From NCBI GenBank assembly GCA_023052935.1, contig CM041298.1, positions 19,079,371 through 19,143,370 on the forward strand: a DNA stretch of 64,000 nucleotides, written 5' to 3'. The notes under the pieces are model-generated. The model did not search any database, had not been told where the DNA came from, and saw only the letters and a list, made by a program, of their open reading frames with translations. This stretch comes from Piezodorus guildinii (Eukaryota; Arthropoda; Insecta; Hemiptera; Pentatomidae). The position numbers and the translations under genes were made by a program. Below, one piece after another: positions 1-9,911 of the stretch; the stretch's first letter is position 1, and each line of letters opens with the position of its first letter.

Positions 1-2590
1 CATTATCAAGCTTCTGTATTCAATTAAAGTCTCATTGCATTTATAATTTTCAACAATTCAATTACAACATCAATAAGGTCTATAACGTCATGTTTAAATT
101 TTCTCCACAGTCCATCGTTTTTGCTGTTCCATCCTGGGTTGATTGGTGGCCTCCCAGTATTATATGTTTTTCTCATAATTGTCGTAATTTTCTTTTGTTT
201 GAATATTTGTTCGATAATTATCAGGCCGTTTTACAAAAGAAATTCTTGGATATTTTTTTAAAACAATTTATTTAATCCAGTCATCGCGACGTTTCAGCCT
301 CCAGGGCCATTATCAAGCTTCTGTAATCAATTAAAGTCTCATTGCATTTATAATTTTCAACAATTCAATTACAACATCAATAAGGTCTATAACGTCATGT
401 TTAAATTTTCTCCACAGTCCATCGTTTTTGCTGTTCCATCCTGGGTTGATTGGTGGCCTCCCAGTATTATATGTTTTTCTAATAATTGTCGTAATTTTCT
501 TTTGTTTGAATATTTGTTCGATAATTATCAGGCCGTTTTACAAAAGAAATTCTTGGATATTTTTTTAAAACAATTTATTTAATCCAGTCTTCGCGACGTT
601 TCAGCCTCTAGGGCCATTATCAAGCTTCTGTATTCAATTAAAGTCTCATTGCATTTATAATTTTCAACAATTCAATTACAACATCAATAAGGTCTATAAC
701 GTCATGTTTAAATTTTCTCCACAGTCCATCGTTTTTGCTGTTCCATCCTGGGTTGATTGGTGGCCTCCCAGTATTATATGTTTTTCTAATAATTGTCGTA
801 ATTTTCTTTTGTTTGAATATTTGTTCGATAATTATCAGGCCGTTTTACAAAAGAAATTCTTGGATATTTTTTTAAAACAATTTATTTAATCCAGTCTTCG
901 CGACGTTTCAGCCTCTAGGGCCATTATCAAGCTTCTGTATTCAATTAAAGTCTCATTGCATTTATAATTTTCAACAATTCAATTACAACATCAATAAGGT
1001 CTATAACGTCATGTTTAAATTTTCTCCACAGTCCATCGTTTTTGCTGTTCCATCCTGGGTTGATTGGTGGCCTCCCAGTATTATATGTTTTTCTCATAAT
1101 TGTCGTAATTTTCTTTTGTTTGAATATTTGTTCGATAATTATCAGGCCGTTTTACAAAAGAAATTCTTGGATATTTTTTTAAAACAATTTATTTAATCCA
1201 GTCATCGCGACGTTTCAGCCTCCAGGGCCATTATCAAGCTTCTGTAATCAATTAAAGTCTCATTGCATTTATAATTTTCAACAATTCAATTACAACATCA
1301 ATAAGGTCTATAACGTCATGTTTAAATTTTCTCCACAGTCCATCGTTTTTGCTGTTCCATCCTGGGTTGATTGGTGGCCTCCCAGTATTATATGTTTTTC
1401 TAATAATTGTCGTAATTTTCTTTTGTTTGAATATTTGTTCGATAATTATCAGGCCGTTTTACAAAAGAAATTCTTGGATATTTTTTTAAAACAATTTATT
1501 TAATCCAGTCTTCGCGACGTTTCAGCCTCTAGGGCCATTATCAAGCTTCTGTATTCAATTAAAGTCTCATTGCATTTATAATTTTCAACAATTCAATTAC
1601 AACATCAATAAGGTCTATAACGTCATGTTTAAATTTTCTCCACAGTCCATCGTTTTTGCTGTTCCATCCTGGGTTGATTGGTGGCCTCCCAGTATTATAT
1701 GTTTTTCTCATAATTGTCGTAATTTTCTTTTGTTTGAATATTTGTTCGATAATTATCAGGCCGTTTTACAAAAGAAATTCTTGGATATTTTTTTAAAACA
1801 ATTTATTTAATCCAGTCATCGCGACGTTTCAGCCTCCAGGGCCATTATCAAGCTTCTGTAATCAATTAAAGTCTCATTGCATTTATAATTTTCAACAATT
1901 CAATTACAACATCAATAAGGTCTATAACGTCATGTTTAAATTTTCTCCACAGTCCATCGTTTTTGCTGTTCCATCCTGGGTTGATTGGTGGCCTCCCAGT
2001 ATTATATGTTTTTCTAATAATTGTCGTAATTTTCTTTTGTTTGAATATTTGTTCGATAATTATCAGGCCGTATTACAAAAGAAATTCTTGGATATTTTTT
2101 TAAAACAATTTATTTAATCCAGTCATCGCGACGTTTCAGCCTCCAGGGCCATTATCAAGCGTCTGTAATCAATTAAAGTCTCATTGCATTTATAATTTTC
2201 AACAATTCAATTACAACATCAATAAGGTCTATAACGTCATGTTTAAATTTTCTCCACAGTCCATCGTTTTTGCTGTTCCATCCTGGGTTGATTGGTGGCC
2301 TCCCAGTATTATATGTTTTTCTCATAATTGTCGTAATTTTCTTTTGTTTGAATATTTGTTCGATAATTATCAGGCCGTTTTACAAAAGAAATTCTTGGAT
2401 ATTTTTTTAAAACAATTTATTTAATCCAGTCATCGCGACGTTACAGCCTCCAGGGCCATTATCAAGCTTCTGTAATCAATTAAAGTCTCATTGCATTTAT
2501 AATTTTCAACAATTCAATTACAACATCAATAAGGTCTATAACGTCATGTTTAAATTTTCTCCACAGTCCATCGTTTTTGCTGTTCCATCC
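1..2590. repeat. 307-bp satellite array (SatH), about 8.4 units
   Basis: Head-to-tail tandem repeat with an exact 307-bp period; the same landmark recurs at 90, 397, 704, 1011, 1318, 1625, 1932 and 2239. Units differ at only a few positions, so the array looks young or well homogenised. It runs off the left edge, so its true size is unknown, and the ninth unit stops at 2590. Each unit holds a 61-codon open frame on the plus strand, but with no substitution pattern to judge and no start context this is probably chance. Two unit variants alternate (see findings). The minus strand of each unit carries a hammerhead-like core. Similarity to a motif near 35800 suggests descent from the 3' part of a Penelope-like element. 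Confidence 0.97.
288..317 (-). ncRNA. Hammerhead-ribozyme-like core in each SatH unit (first copy given)
   Basis: Read on the minus strand: UUGAUAA, one U, a 4-bp stem GGCC/GGCU with a 5-nt loop, then GAAAC GUCG. This matches the hammerhead order CUGAUGA - stem II - GAAA with two core changes, C3 to U and G8 to A. C3 and G8 pair in the folded ribozyme, so U3-A8 could be a compensating pair. The same motif recurs every 307 bases (595, 902, 1209, 1516, 1823, 2130, 2437); in the copy at 2437 the GAAA is mutated. A possible stem III is GACGU about 120 nt upstream on that strand (plus strand near 1310 for the copy at 1209) pairing with ACGUC after GAAA. No convincing stem I was found. Activity is unproven. 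Confidence 0.4.
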
Positions 2591-2727
2591 TAGAGGCTGA
2601 AACGTCGCGATGACTGGATTAAATAAATTGTTTTAAAAAAATATCCAAGAATTTCTTTTGTAAAACGGCCTGATAATTATCGAACAAATATTTAAACAAA
2701 AGAAAATTACGACAATGATGAGAAAAA
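2591..2727 (-). repeat. Inverted partial SatH unit at the array edge
   Basis: The sequence from 2591 is the reverse complement of the end of a SatH unit, from the ribozyme-like region back to the stretch before the GTCGTAATTTTC landmark. It abuts the truncated forward unit at 2590, giving a tail-to-tail junction. A few changes relative to the forward units are visible, for example one base in the ATTTAAACAAA stretch. It carries a mixture of the two unit variants (TAGAGG of one, CGATGAC of the other). Confidence 0.9.
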
Positions 2728-3357
2728 AATAAAATTAACCTTTTCGTGGCCTTGATAGCTTGTGTATTAGTGATAAACTTATAAGTCTTTTGTGCATTTT
2801 AAATCAATCTGAATTTGAGAAAAAATCTACATACTAAAGTTGATATAATAACGGCAATGTAAGGTGTATCTTACGGACGATTCATCTAAAAGTTGAAGAA
2901 ACAAACAACACTAAGTGATATTAAACCCTGTATGAAATAACCGTAAATATCTTGAAAAGGTTAGGTTGTGTCTGTTTTTTTGGGGCTAGTCTACGCTGGA
3001 AGTTTACGTAGCAGTTCATAACATCTCCTGGCACCGTTCCAAAATCTGGTTATTTTCGCTATTCTTTAAATCGTCTTTATTCTTCTCTTCTTCATTCCTG
3101 AGATAGAATGCATTAATCTCGGATGTATTGAAGAGGTTTTGAGAATAAATTAAAAAATAAAATTAAAAAAAAACAAAAAAACTACAACAAAATATTCATT
3201 TATCTCCTTCTTAAAATCAATTTTTTTAATTTTTTTTTTTTAAACACATTGAAAAAAATATTATATTGAGTTTTATATTATAGAAATATTTTTTTTTGTT
3301 TTAAATAGATAAATGAGTTTAAATATTTTATATCAATTTATACTAAATACAAGTGTG
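2728..3357. other. A+T-rich spacer, nothing recognised
   Basis: No coding region or known element end seen. The second half is dominated by A and T runs. Confidence 0.5.
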
Positions 3358-4100
3358 TTAATAAAAACCGGTAAACAAATAGGTCTCGAATTAAATGCCA
3401 ATAAGACAAAATATATGATTAGTTGCAGAAATGGGTGGCGATCTTGATGATATTAATATTTCAGGTCATACTTATGAACACGTAGAGAAATTCAAGTATT
3501 TAGGTTCAATGATAACAAGAAAAAATGAAATCCAGGAAGAAATAAAGTCCCGGTTAAAGGAGGGAAATGCGTGTTATTATTCAGTTGCTAAATTACTTAG
3601 CTCGCGGCTTCTGTCTAAAAACTTAAAGGTTAGAATTTATAAAACTATTATTCTCCCAACGGTTCTTTACGGATGCGAAACGTGGCCGCTTACTTTGAAG
3701 GATGAACAACGGCTTAAGGTTTTCGAGAATAAGGTACTGCGTAAAATATTTGGTCCGAAGAGAGATGAGGCCACTGGGGAGTTTAGAAGGTTGCACAACC
3801 CGGAATTGCGGAGTTTGTACCCTGTGAATATAATTGAGTTGATAGCATCGCGGAGACTCAAATGGGCGCGTAAAGTTGTTGGGCTTAGTGAGGAACGGAT
3901 TCCGAGGAAGTTGGTATTCGCTGAACCGACTGGTAGGCGTCCGAAAGGCAGGCCGAAGCGTCGATGGGAGGATTGCATTAAGGCTGATCTCGAGGGCTTG
4001 GGCTTGACCGGTGAACATTGGACGAGTCTGTGCAGGCGAAGTTTGGTGGTATCGGCATCGAACCTTCGGGTTCGGTAAGCCTATTATTATTATTATATTA
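3358..4100 (+). pseudogene. RTE-like non-LTR retrotransposon, 3' end of reverse transcriptase ORF
   Basis: The open frame 3431-4078 (215 codons) encodes the region downstream of the RT active site: the FKYLG and YGCETW motifs, then a basic tail with GRRPKGRPKRRWEDC, typical of RTE-type and related LINE proteins. The copy is 5' truncated, beginning around 3358 within the LIKTGKQIG stretch that a longer copy at 53982-55012 shows in context. An extra G near 3433 breaks the frame relative to that copy, so the apparent start codon is not real. The frame stops 10 bases before a (TTA)n tail, meaning almost no 3' UTR. Eight other copies or fragments lie in the window, all ending in (ATT)n/(TTA)n. Clade assignment is by motif resemblance only. 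Confidence 0.85.
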
Positions 4101-5310
4101 CTATTATAGAAGAGTAATTTAGGATATGATTATATCAATTGGAACATTCTCTTCTAATTTTGTTTATATGTATTTATTTATCAAAACATGTCAATAATAA
4201 ATCTTATTACGTTTCGAGGTATCCCATGACTCATCTTCAGAATTTCAATATTATCTAAAATATAATTGAATAAATATTATAACTAATTATATACACGTTA
4301 AGAACATATTATCTATAAATTAGAAACAATTTTTCATTTAAACTATTTACATTCTGTTTAATATTATATATATACTTACATTTATTTCCATATTTTATCT
4401 CAATATAGGTCATTTAATATTATAATTTATTCACGTTAAGTTCATATATATATGAATAGTAATTCTATCAAATTTTAACTTTTCACTATCACATATTAAT
4501 TTTTCTTGTGCACTTGCAACTATCATGTATACTAAACTAGTCTTTATCTAATGCCTTTCTTGTTCTAATCAATGTTTTCAAATATTGATTAGAACAGAGT
4601 TTAACTTCACGAGTTTAAATATATATAATTTAGGTGTTTTCATTAATGTAATTGGTGATTTCAATAAACACTTTAAATTCATCAAAATTTAAAAAATAAA
4701 AATAAATGGCCCATTTTGTTTAATTAAATATTGCTATATTCTTAGTATATTTTTTTTCATTTGTTCAGCATCATCAGTTGAAAATCAATGTAAATAATAA
4801 ACCAAAAGTAGAACATAATAATACTATTTCGATATCTTAAAATTAAATTATTAAATAAATTATAGAATAGTCTAAAATTTATTTCTGTATTTCAGACACT
4901 TCATAAACTAAATTACCTTGAAGATAACAAACTGTTTTTATGGTTTTATTTCATCAAAATGTAGATAAGACTATTTTGAACCATTTTAAATATAGTTTGA
5001 ACCATCTTTAATATTTCATTTTTTATTTTTTGCGTACGGAATAAATGGTTTCCTAGAGACTTAATATTCATGTGACATATCATGTTTTCTTTATAAATTT
5101 ATGTAAAAAATACTTATTTGCTTTGCGAAAGTTCAAAAAAAAAAAAAAAAAAAAAATTCACAGACTTCATTCATCTTTTACAACTTATAACTAAGATACG
5201 TTTTCTTCTAGACTCTACAACCCTAAAACTGTTGTTATGTACTCATATATATCTGTTGCTGTTCATATTAAGGACGTATACAATTATATCTTATTTACAT
5301 GCAAATATAA
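4101..5310. other. A+T-rich region without a gene
   Basis: Holds a ribozyme-like motif (4207-4241) and an A tract at about 5135-5156. No supported coding region; the 79-codon frame starting at 5118 begins in the A tract and resembles nothing known to me. Confidence 0.5.
4207..4241 (-). ncRNA. Hammerhead-like motif, dispersed copy
   Basis: On the minus strand: CUGAAGA (all invariant core bases present, N7 = A), one U, a weak stem II (GAG/CUC with a loop of about 10 nt), then GAAACG. The architecture, including the single unpaired base before stem II, is the same as in the SatH units and at 35801. The context further 3' (TGACATG...TTTT...AAATAAA) also resembles those motifs. Likely the remnant of a Penelope-like element end; stems I and III are not evident. 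Confidence 0.35.
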
Positions 5311-5831
5311 TGTTATGTATTGAGGATACTGAGGGGAATAAGTTCATTATTAAATAAGTTTGAAATTAGTCAAGTTTTATCCTCAAGAGGAGGTGAGTCT
5401 TATTCGATCCTCAAGAAGATGTGAGTCAGGTTCCATCTAGAAGAAGAGATGTCCGTCTGGGGGTCAGAGAGAGAGAGAGAACAGCTGGAGATCTGAGAGC
5501 CTAGAACGAACGCCTGAGACAATTTCCACTTCCGCCAGTCGACAAAGTTTCAGAAGGTAATCTTTTATTGTAATATTGTTTGGCAAGATCAACTATAAGA
5601 AATTCCTCAGTATTCTCAACCATTGTGTAAGTTAATGTAAATAATAATTAAAACATGTCTAATTTAATCTTACCCTACATGCCATCAACTGGGACTGGTA
5701 AACACGAAACCTTTGGAAAGGAAATCCAATGGTTTCATTAAATATAGTTTATATATTGATTGAAGTTATCAAGTAAGCTAGTTTTTAAAGGTACAGCTGC
5801 CTTAGAAATGCAACCGGTCAATAACATAGCA
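5311..5831 (+). mobile_element. Solo LTR (family D)
   Basis: Begins TGTTATGTATTG and ends AACATAGCA, an imperfect inverted terminal repeat of the TG...CA type, and is flanked on both sides by ATAA (5307-5310 and 5832-5835), a 4-bp target duplication. An inverted relative at 33327-34118 has the same termini and its own target duplication. This copy is 521 bp against 792 bp, chiefly through loss of an inner segment just after the first 30 bases. No internal retroelement coding region is attached, hence solo. It is unrelated to the LTRs at 6115 and 12405. Confidence 0.85.
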
Positions 5832-5835
5832 ATAA

Positions 5836-6114
5836 TTATATGGAATTCTATTTTTACTTTCACTTACCTATATGTAAGGTATATAGCAGGGGAAAGAATT
5901 GCGATCGTGAAAATTTTTTGAATTTCAGTTTTTACCGGAAATACAGGTTTTAGGGTCCCCTAAGTAAGTCTTACAATACTAAAATTTCATATTTAAGACA
6001 ACTATAGAGGTATCATATGTCACATCAACTTTTTCATCAAAATCAGCTAATCAGAAGAGGTATAAAGTGGTATTTACACACTGTATAAAGTGGTATTTAT
6101 ACACTTTATGGTAT
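5836..6114 (-). repeat. RepA fragment, split by the LTR element
   Basis: Contains the RepA landmarks TTGCGATCGTGAAAATTTT and TATAAAGTGG, on the minus strand relative to the tandem copies at 50-53 kb. The copy is interrupted at GTAT (6111-6114) by the LTR element and resumes at 12868. The boundary towards the solo LTR is approximate. Confidence 0.7.
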
Positions 6115-6577
6115 TGTGACATGGTTAACGGTTAAGGTCCAGGTTCTTAGAAAATAAAATTATTAACGATCTTCTACTTTATTTCCTTTGTGGCATACAA
6201 GCATACGGCAAAACATATTCTTCGTAACACCAACTAAAATTAATTAAATAATAATCAGTTTTAAAAATAAAAAAAAGGAAATAATATCAAATAATCTTCA
6301 AAGTAAAGTTAACAGAGGATGCTTACCGCTGGGTATATTTTAAATATATATATGACGGAAGAAAATTAAATAAAAATATCCTTATACTGCTCCCTGCTAA
6401 CTCGGTACTTCCATACATGGATACGTTACGAGACTCTCTACCGGAATGGCCTAAGATCGCGGAATTCCGGTACCTCCACGGTACTTCCTAGGCGGCGACA
6501 CTGTACTTTCCATATGTAGGCTCAAGTTTAAAACACCGGGCGGACGAAACCGAGCGGGAAAATTAAAACTTGTTACA
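6115..6577 (-). repeat. 3' LTR of the gypsy-type element
   Basis: 463 bp; on the minus strand it starts TGTAACAAG and ends TGTCACA. Matches 12405-12867 with no difference noticed. Confidence 0.95.
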
Positions 6578-6590
6578 CACTCCCCTCCAG
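6578..6590 (-). other. Polypurine tract
   Basis: Minus strand reads TGGAGGGGAGTG directly before the 3' LTR, the position expected for the plus-strand primer of LTR retrotransposons. Confidence 0.75.
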
Positions 6591-6602
6591 CGGGTAAGTC
6601 CG

Positions 6603-9600
6603 TCAGGTGGTTTGGAATAACTTAAGCTTCGATGGATGCCATAAACCTACGAACTTTCCATTCTGGTCCCTTAACTTACACGACCCGCCACCCGTAACTG
6701 AGACAACTGTATAAGGGCCTTCATACTTGGGGTTAAGTTTAGCTGCGAGTTTATCTGCTGCTGAAGATAACTGAAAAGTCATTTTTAAAACCTGATCTCC
6801 CGGATGGAAACGATCTTTCCGGCGTCTCAAATTATAACGACTACTCTGATTTATGCTTGCTTTAAGAGAATTTTCCTCAGCGACATGATGAACTTCAGGC
6901 AATTTGGCCACTTTTGCCGCCCAACGAGTCTGTTCTTCTTCGCGAGCTGCTAGAATATCTCCCTCGAGAACTTGGTGTAAAGGCCTTAGCTCTCTACCGA
7001 AATTTAAGAAAGCAGGGCTGAACTTGGTCGAGTCCTGAACTGCGGAATTCAATGCAAATTGGATCTCTCCTAACTTCTCGTCCCAGCGTTGGTGTTTTTT
7101 CCCAAGATACGTGACGATAAGTTGCTTTATATTACGGTTAGACCGTTCTGTGGGATTTGCCTGTGAGTGATAAAGAGGAGTAGTCTCCCTCTTGATTCCG
7201 AACTCCTTAGCTACTTCATCAACAAGATTACTCACAAAGTTCTTTGCATTGTCGGAAATTAATTTCCTAGGTGCACCATACCTCTGTAATATTCGGGACT
7301 TTAATTTCGACACTATAACCGAAGAGGTAGCTTTCCTAATGGGACACAATTCCACCCATCGGCTAAATAAATCGACGAAAACTAGGAGATAAACGTTGCC
7401 TTTAGTGCTTCTAGGATAGGGACCCATAATGTCGACAGAAACGATTTCCCACGGCTGCTTGTTATAGCGAGGGTACATCAATCCACGAGGTGGTGTATTT
7501 CTGGGTTTTACCTTTTGACACAACTCACACTGTCTCACATATTGGCTTATATCCGAATAAAGACCCGGCCAATAATATAGTCTGCTAACCCGCGCGAACG
7601 TCTTATCAATCCCTAAGTGGCCAGACTGAGGAAGATCATGATTATCATATATTATAGATCTCCGCAGGTGTCTTGGAACAACCACTTTCCACTCCTCACT
7701 GGGGTCCTCCAACTCTCCTTTCAAAGAGTTCTTCCGATGATACAGTAACTGCCCGTCCTTTATCAACCAGCCAGGGTGAAATTCTGGGAACTTTTGGACT
7801 CTGTAAAATTTCTGATCGTACCATTCATCAGACGATATAGGGGTTCCCGAAGACGAAATATCATTGGAAGAGGAGCCATGATCGATACCTGTAGATAAAA
7901 CAGTTATTGCGGCAATTCTGGATAATGCATCGGCCACTGTATTCAGTTTGCCCTTACGGTATTCCACTTTGTAATTATACGGTTGTAACCGAAGAGCCCA
8001 TCTAGCCAAACGACCCGAAGGGTTCTTCAAATTTAGAAGCCACTTAAGACTGGCATGGTCCGTTATAACGGTAAAGGAATATCCCTCCAAGTAATGCCGA
8101 TTCTTTTCGATACCAAACAGGACTGCCAGGCATTCCTTTTCGGTGACGGTATAATTTCTTTCAGCTGGACTGAGGGTACGTGAGCAAAAAGCGATAACCC
8201 TTTCTTCGCCATCTTGTATCTGTGTTAAGACAGCTCCAAGACCTGTATCACTGGCATCGGTCTGTAGTTGAAAAGGCTGCTCGAAATCGGGCCTTGCTAA
8301 TATTGGTGCTTCAGTCAGTGCTGACTTGAGAGCATTGAAAGAGGCTTCTTGCTCTCCTGACCATATCCATTTAGCTTTGCGTTTGAGCAAGGATGTAAGG
8401 GGAGAGACAACCGCGGAAAAATCTTTTATAAAACGGCGATACCACCCTGCCATTCCAAGGAACCTTCTAAGTTGCCCAACATTGGTGGGTGGAGGGATCG
8501 AAGTAATGGAACTTACTTTGTCTGGATCAACGCTCAGGCCTTCACTATTAACTAAATACCCTAAGTATCTAACTTCTTTACAACCAAATTTGCATTTATC
8601 GGGATTAATACGCAACCCTGAAGCTTTAAGTCGACGAAATACTTTCTGAAGCATGTCTAAATGCAATTTAAATGTTGGCGTGCAAACCAAAATATCGTCT
8701 AGGAAAACTACAACGTACGGGTATAGTTCGGGTCCAAATATGGCATCGGCTAACCTCTGAAAGGTAGCAGGTGAATTGGTTAGCCCAAAAGGCATAACTT
8801 TAAACCTAAATAACCCTCTGCCCGGAACTGTAAACGCTGTAATCTCTTTACTAGATTCGTCAGCTAGTGGTACTTGCAGAAATGCCTGCTTAAGGTCAAA
8901 TTTGGACAGATATCTCGCTTGTCTAAGTCCGTCTAAAAGAGAAGTCATATTTGGCATGGGATATGAATCTTTACAAGTAACTTCGTTTACCTTGCGAAAA
9001 TCGATACAGAACCGGTAACCCGATCCCTTGCGAACCATGACTACCGGAGATGACCATGGAGATTGGCAAGGCTCAACTAAGCCTTCTTCTAACATCCGAT
9101 CGAGTTCCTGGTACATTGCCTCAAGAACTTTAGGCGAGTAGTGGTAGGAGCGTTGCTTAATAGGTTGAGCACCCATAACATCTATCTTATGTCTTATACG
9201 GGTTGTTAATCCCGGAGAATCTTGGAGAGTTAGCAAACCTTCACTAACTATCTTATCCAGATCTAACTTTTCTGAGGAACTGAGTGAATTAATACCACAA
9301 ATTGATGTTTCCCTTCCCTCTATTGGAACATCCTGACGGAACGAAAACTTATGGCTAGGATCGTCTTGAAACCACCAGGTTGCTTCACGAAAATTCATGC
9401 ACATATTAGAATTAACTATAAAATCTAATCCAAACAAAAACATAAATGGAAGTGATGTTAAAGCATACAGTATTATGTTGTACGACCTACCTCCAACTGT
9501 AATTGGAATAGAGAATATTTTATATACAATACTGGTACTTCCATTAGCGACACAAATATTAAACTCGGGAATTTCCTCAACGACATAACCCAGTTGAAGG

Positions 9601-9911
9601 AGAATTTTGATCCCTTCTGGTCCAACGAATGAGGTGGTTGAACCAGGGTCAAATAGGGCCAAGTAATTCAACTCTCTTCGGCACTGTTTTCCTATTTGGA
9701 AAACCATGTAAAGCTGTTTAGGGAACGATACGGGATAAAGAGGTACGGTAAAATTTTCTAAAGAACTCGAGGCGACATTTGAGGAAACGAGATCAGATTT
9801 AGCGGTACAAAAAGGTATACGATACGGAACGGTATTTAGTGGGTCAGCTAAAACTGTAGGAATAGGAATGACCCTCACTTCCGATTCCCTCGCCCATTTC
9901 CCGGAGTACAT
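6603..9911 (-). CDS. pol: Pol polyprotein: protease, reverse transcriptase, RNase H, integrase
   Basis: 1,102 codons. Protease near residue 85 with LFDPGSTTSF, where the usual D-S/T-G active-site triad reads D88-P-G. RT about 240-545: D339 in SKFDLKQAF and FLDD at 403-406. RNase H about 546-665: D552, E593, D618 and D661. Integrase about 750-1095: zinc-binding H758, H765, C795, C798, then D827, D887 and E922 (35 apart), with a GPY/F-type module at 1063-1067. It overlaps the end of gag by 37 bases in the -1 frame; a slippery heptamer lies in the overlap, so the ATG at 9911 is probably not used and Pol is made as a Gag-Pol fusion. No internal stop or frameshift seen. It would copy the element RNA and insert the product. 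Confidence 0.95.
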   Translation of the reverse strand: MYSGKWARESEVRVIPIPTVLADPLNTVPYRIPFCTAKSDLVSSNVASSSLENFTVPLYPVSFPKQLYMVFQIGKQCRRELNYLALFDPGSTTSFVGPEGIKILLQLGYVVEEIPEFNICVANGSTSIVYKIFSIPITVGGRSYNIILYALTSLPFMFLFGLDFIVNSNMCMNFREATWWFQDDPSHKFSFRQDVPIEGRETSICGINSLSSSEKLDLDKIVSEGLLTLQDSPGLTTRIRHKIDVMGAQPIKQRSYHYSPKVLEAMYQELDRMLEEGLVEPCQSPWSSPVVMVRKGSGYRFCIDFRKVNEVTCKDSYPMPNMTSLLDGLRQARYLSKFDLKQAFLQVPLADESSKEITAFTVPGRGLFRFKVMPFGLTNSPATFQRLADAIFGPELYPYVVVFLDDILVCTPTFKLHLDMLQKVFRRLKASGLRINPDKCKFGCKEVRYLGYLVNSEGLSVDPDKVSSITSIPPPTNVGQLRRFLGMAGWYRRFIKDFSAVVSPLTSLLKRKAKWIWSGEQEASFNALKSALTEAPILARPDFEQPFQLQTDASDTGLGAVLTQIQDGEERVIAFCSRTLSPAERNYTVTEKECLAVLFGIEKNRHYLEGYSFTVITDHASLKWLLNLKNPSGRLARWALRLQPYNYKVEYRKGKLNTVADALSRIAAITVLSTGIDHGSSSNDISSSGTPISSDEWYDQKFYRVQKFPEFHPGWLIKDGQLLYHRKNSLKGELEDPSEEWKVVVPRHLRRSIIYDNHDLPQSGHLGIDKTFARVSRLYYWPGLYSDISQYVRQCELCQKVKPRNTPPRGLMYPRYNKQPWEIVSVDIMGPYPRSTKGNVYLLVFVDLFSRWVELCPIRKATSSVIVSKLKSRILQRYGAPRKLISDNAKNFVSNLVDEVAKEFGIKRETTPLYHSQANPTERSNRNIKQLIVTYLGKKHQRWDEKLGEIQFALNSAVQDSTKFSPAFLNFGRELRPLHQVLEGDILAAREEEQTRWAAKVAKLPEVHHVAEENSLKASINQSSRYNLRRRKDRFHPGDQVLKMTFQLSSAADKLAAKLNPKYEGPYTVVSVTGGGSCKLRDQNGKFVGLWHPSKLKLFQTT

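Noticed and set aside
90..2424. Eight 61-codon open frames repeated every 307 bases as a protein family
   Set aside because: They sit in a non-coding satellite; identity of frames follows from identity of units. No start context, signal or domain was seen.
1..2590. CRISPR-like array
   Set aside because: The repeat has no unique spacers, the period is 307 bp and the genome is eukaryotic.
3623..4018. 131- and 103-codon minus-strand frames
   Set aside because: Antisense shadows of the RTE coding region; the same shadows recur at 36182-36607.
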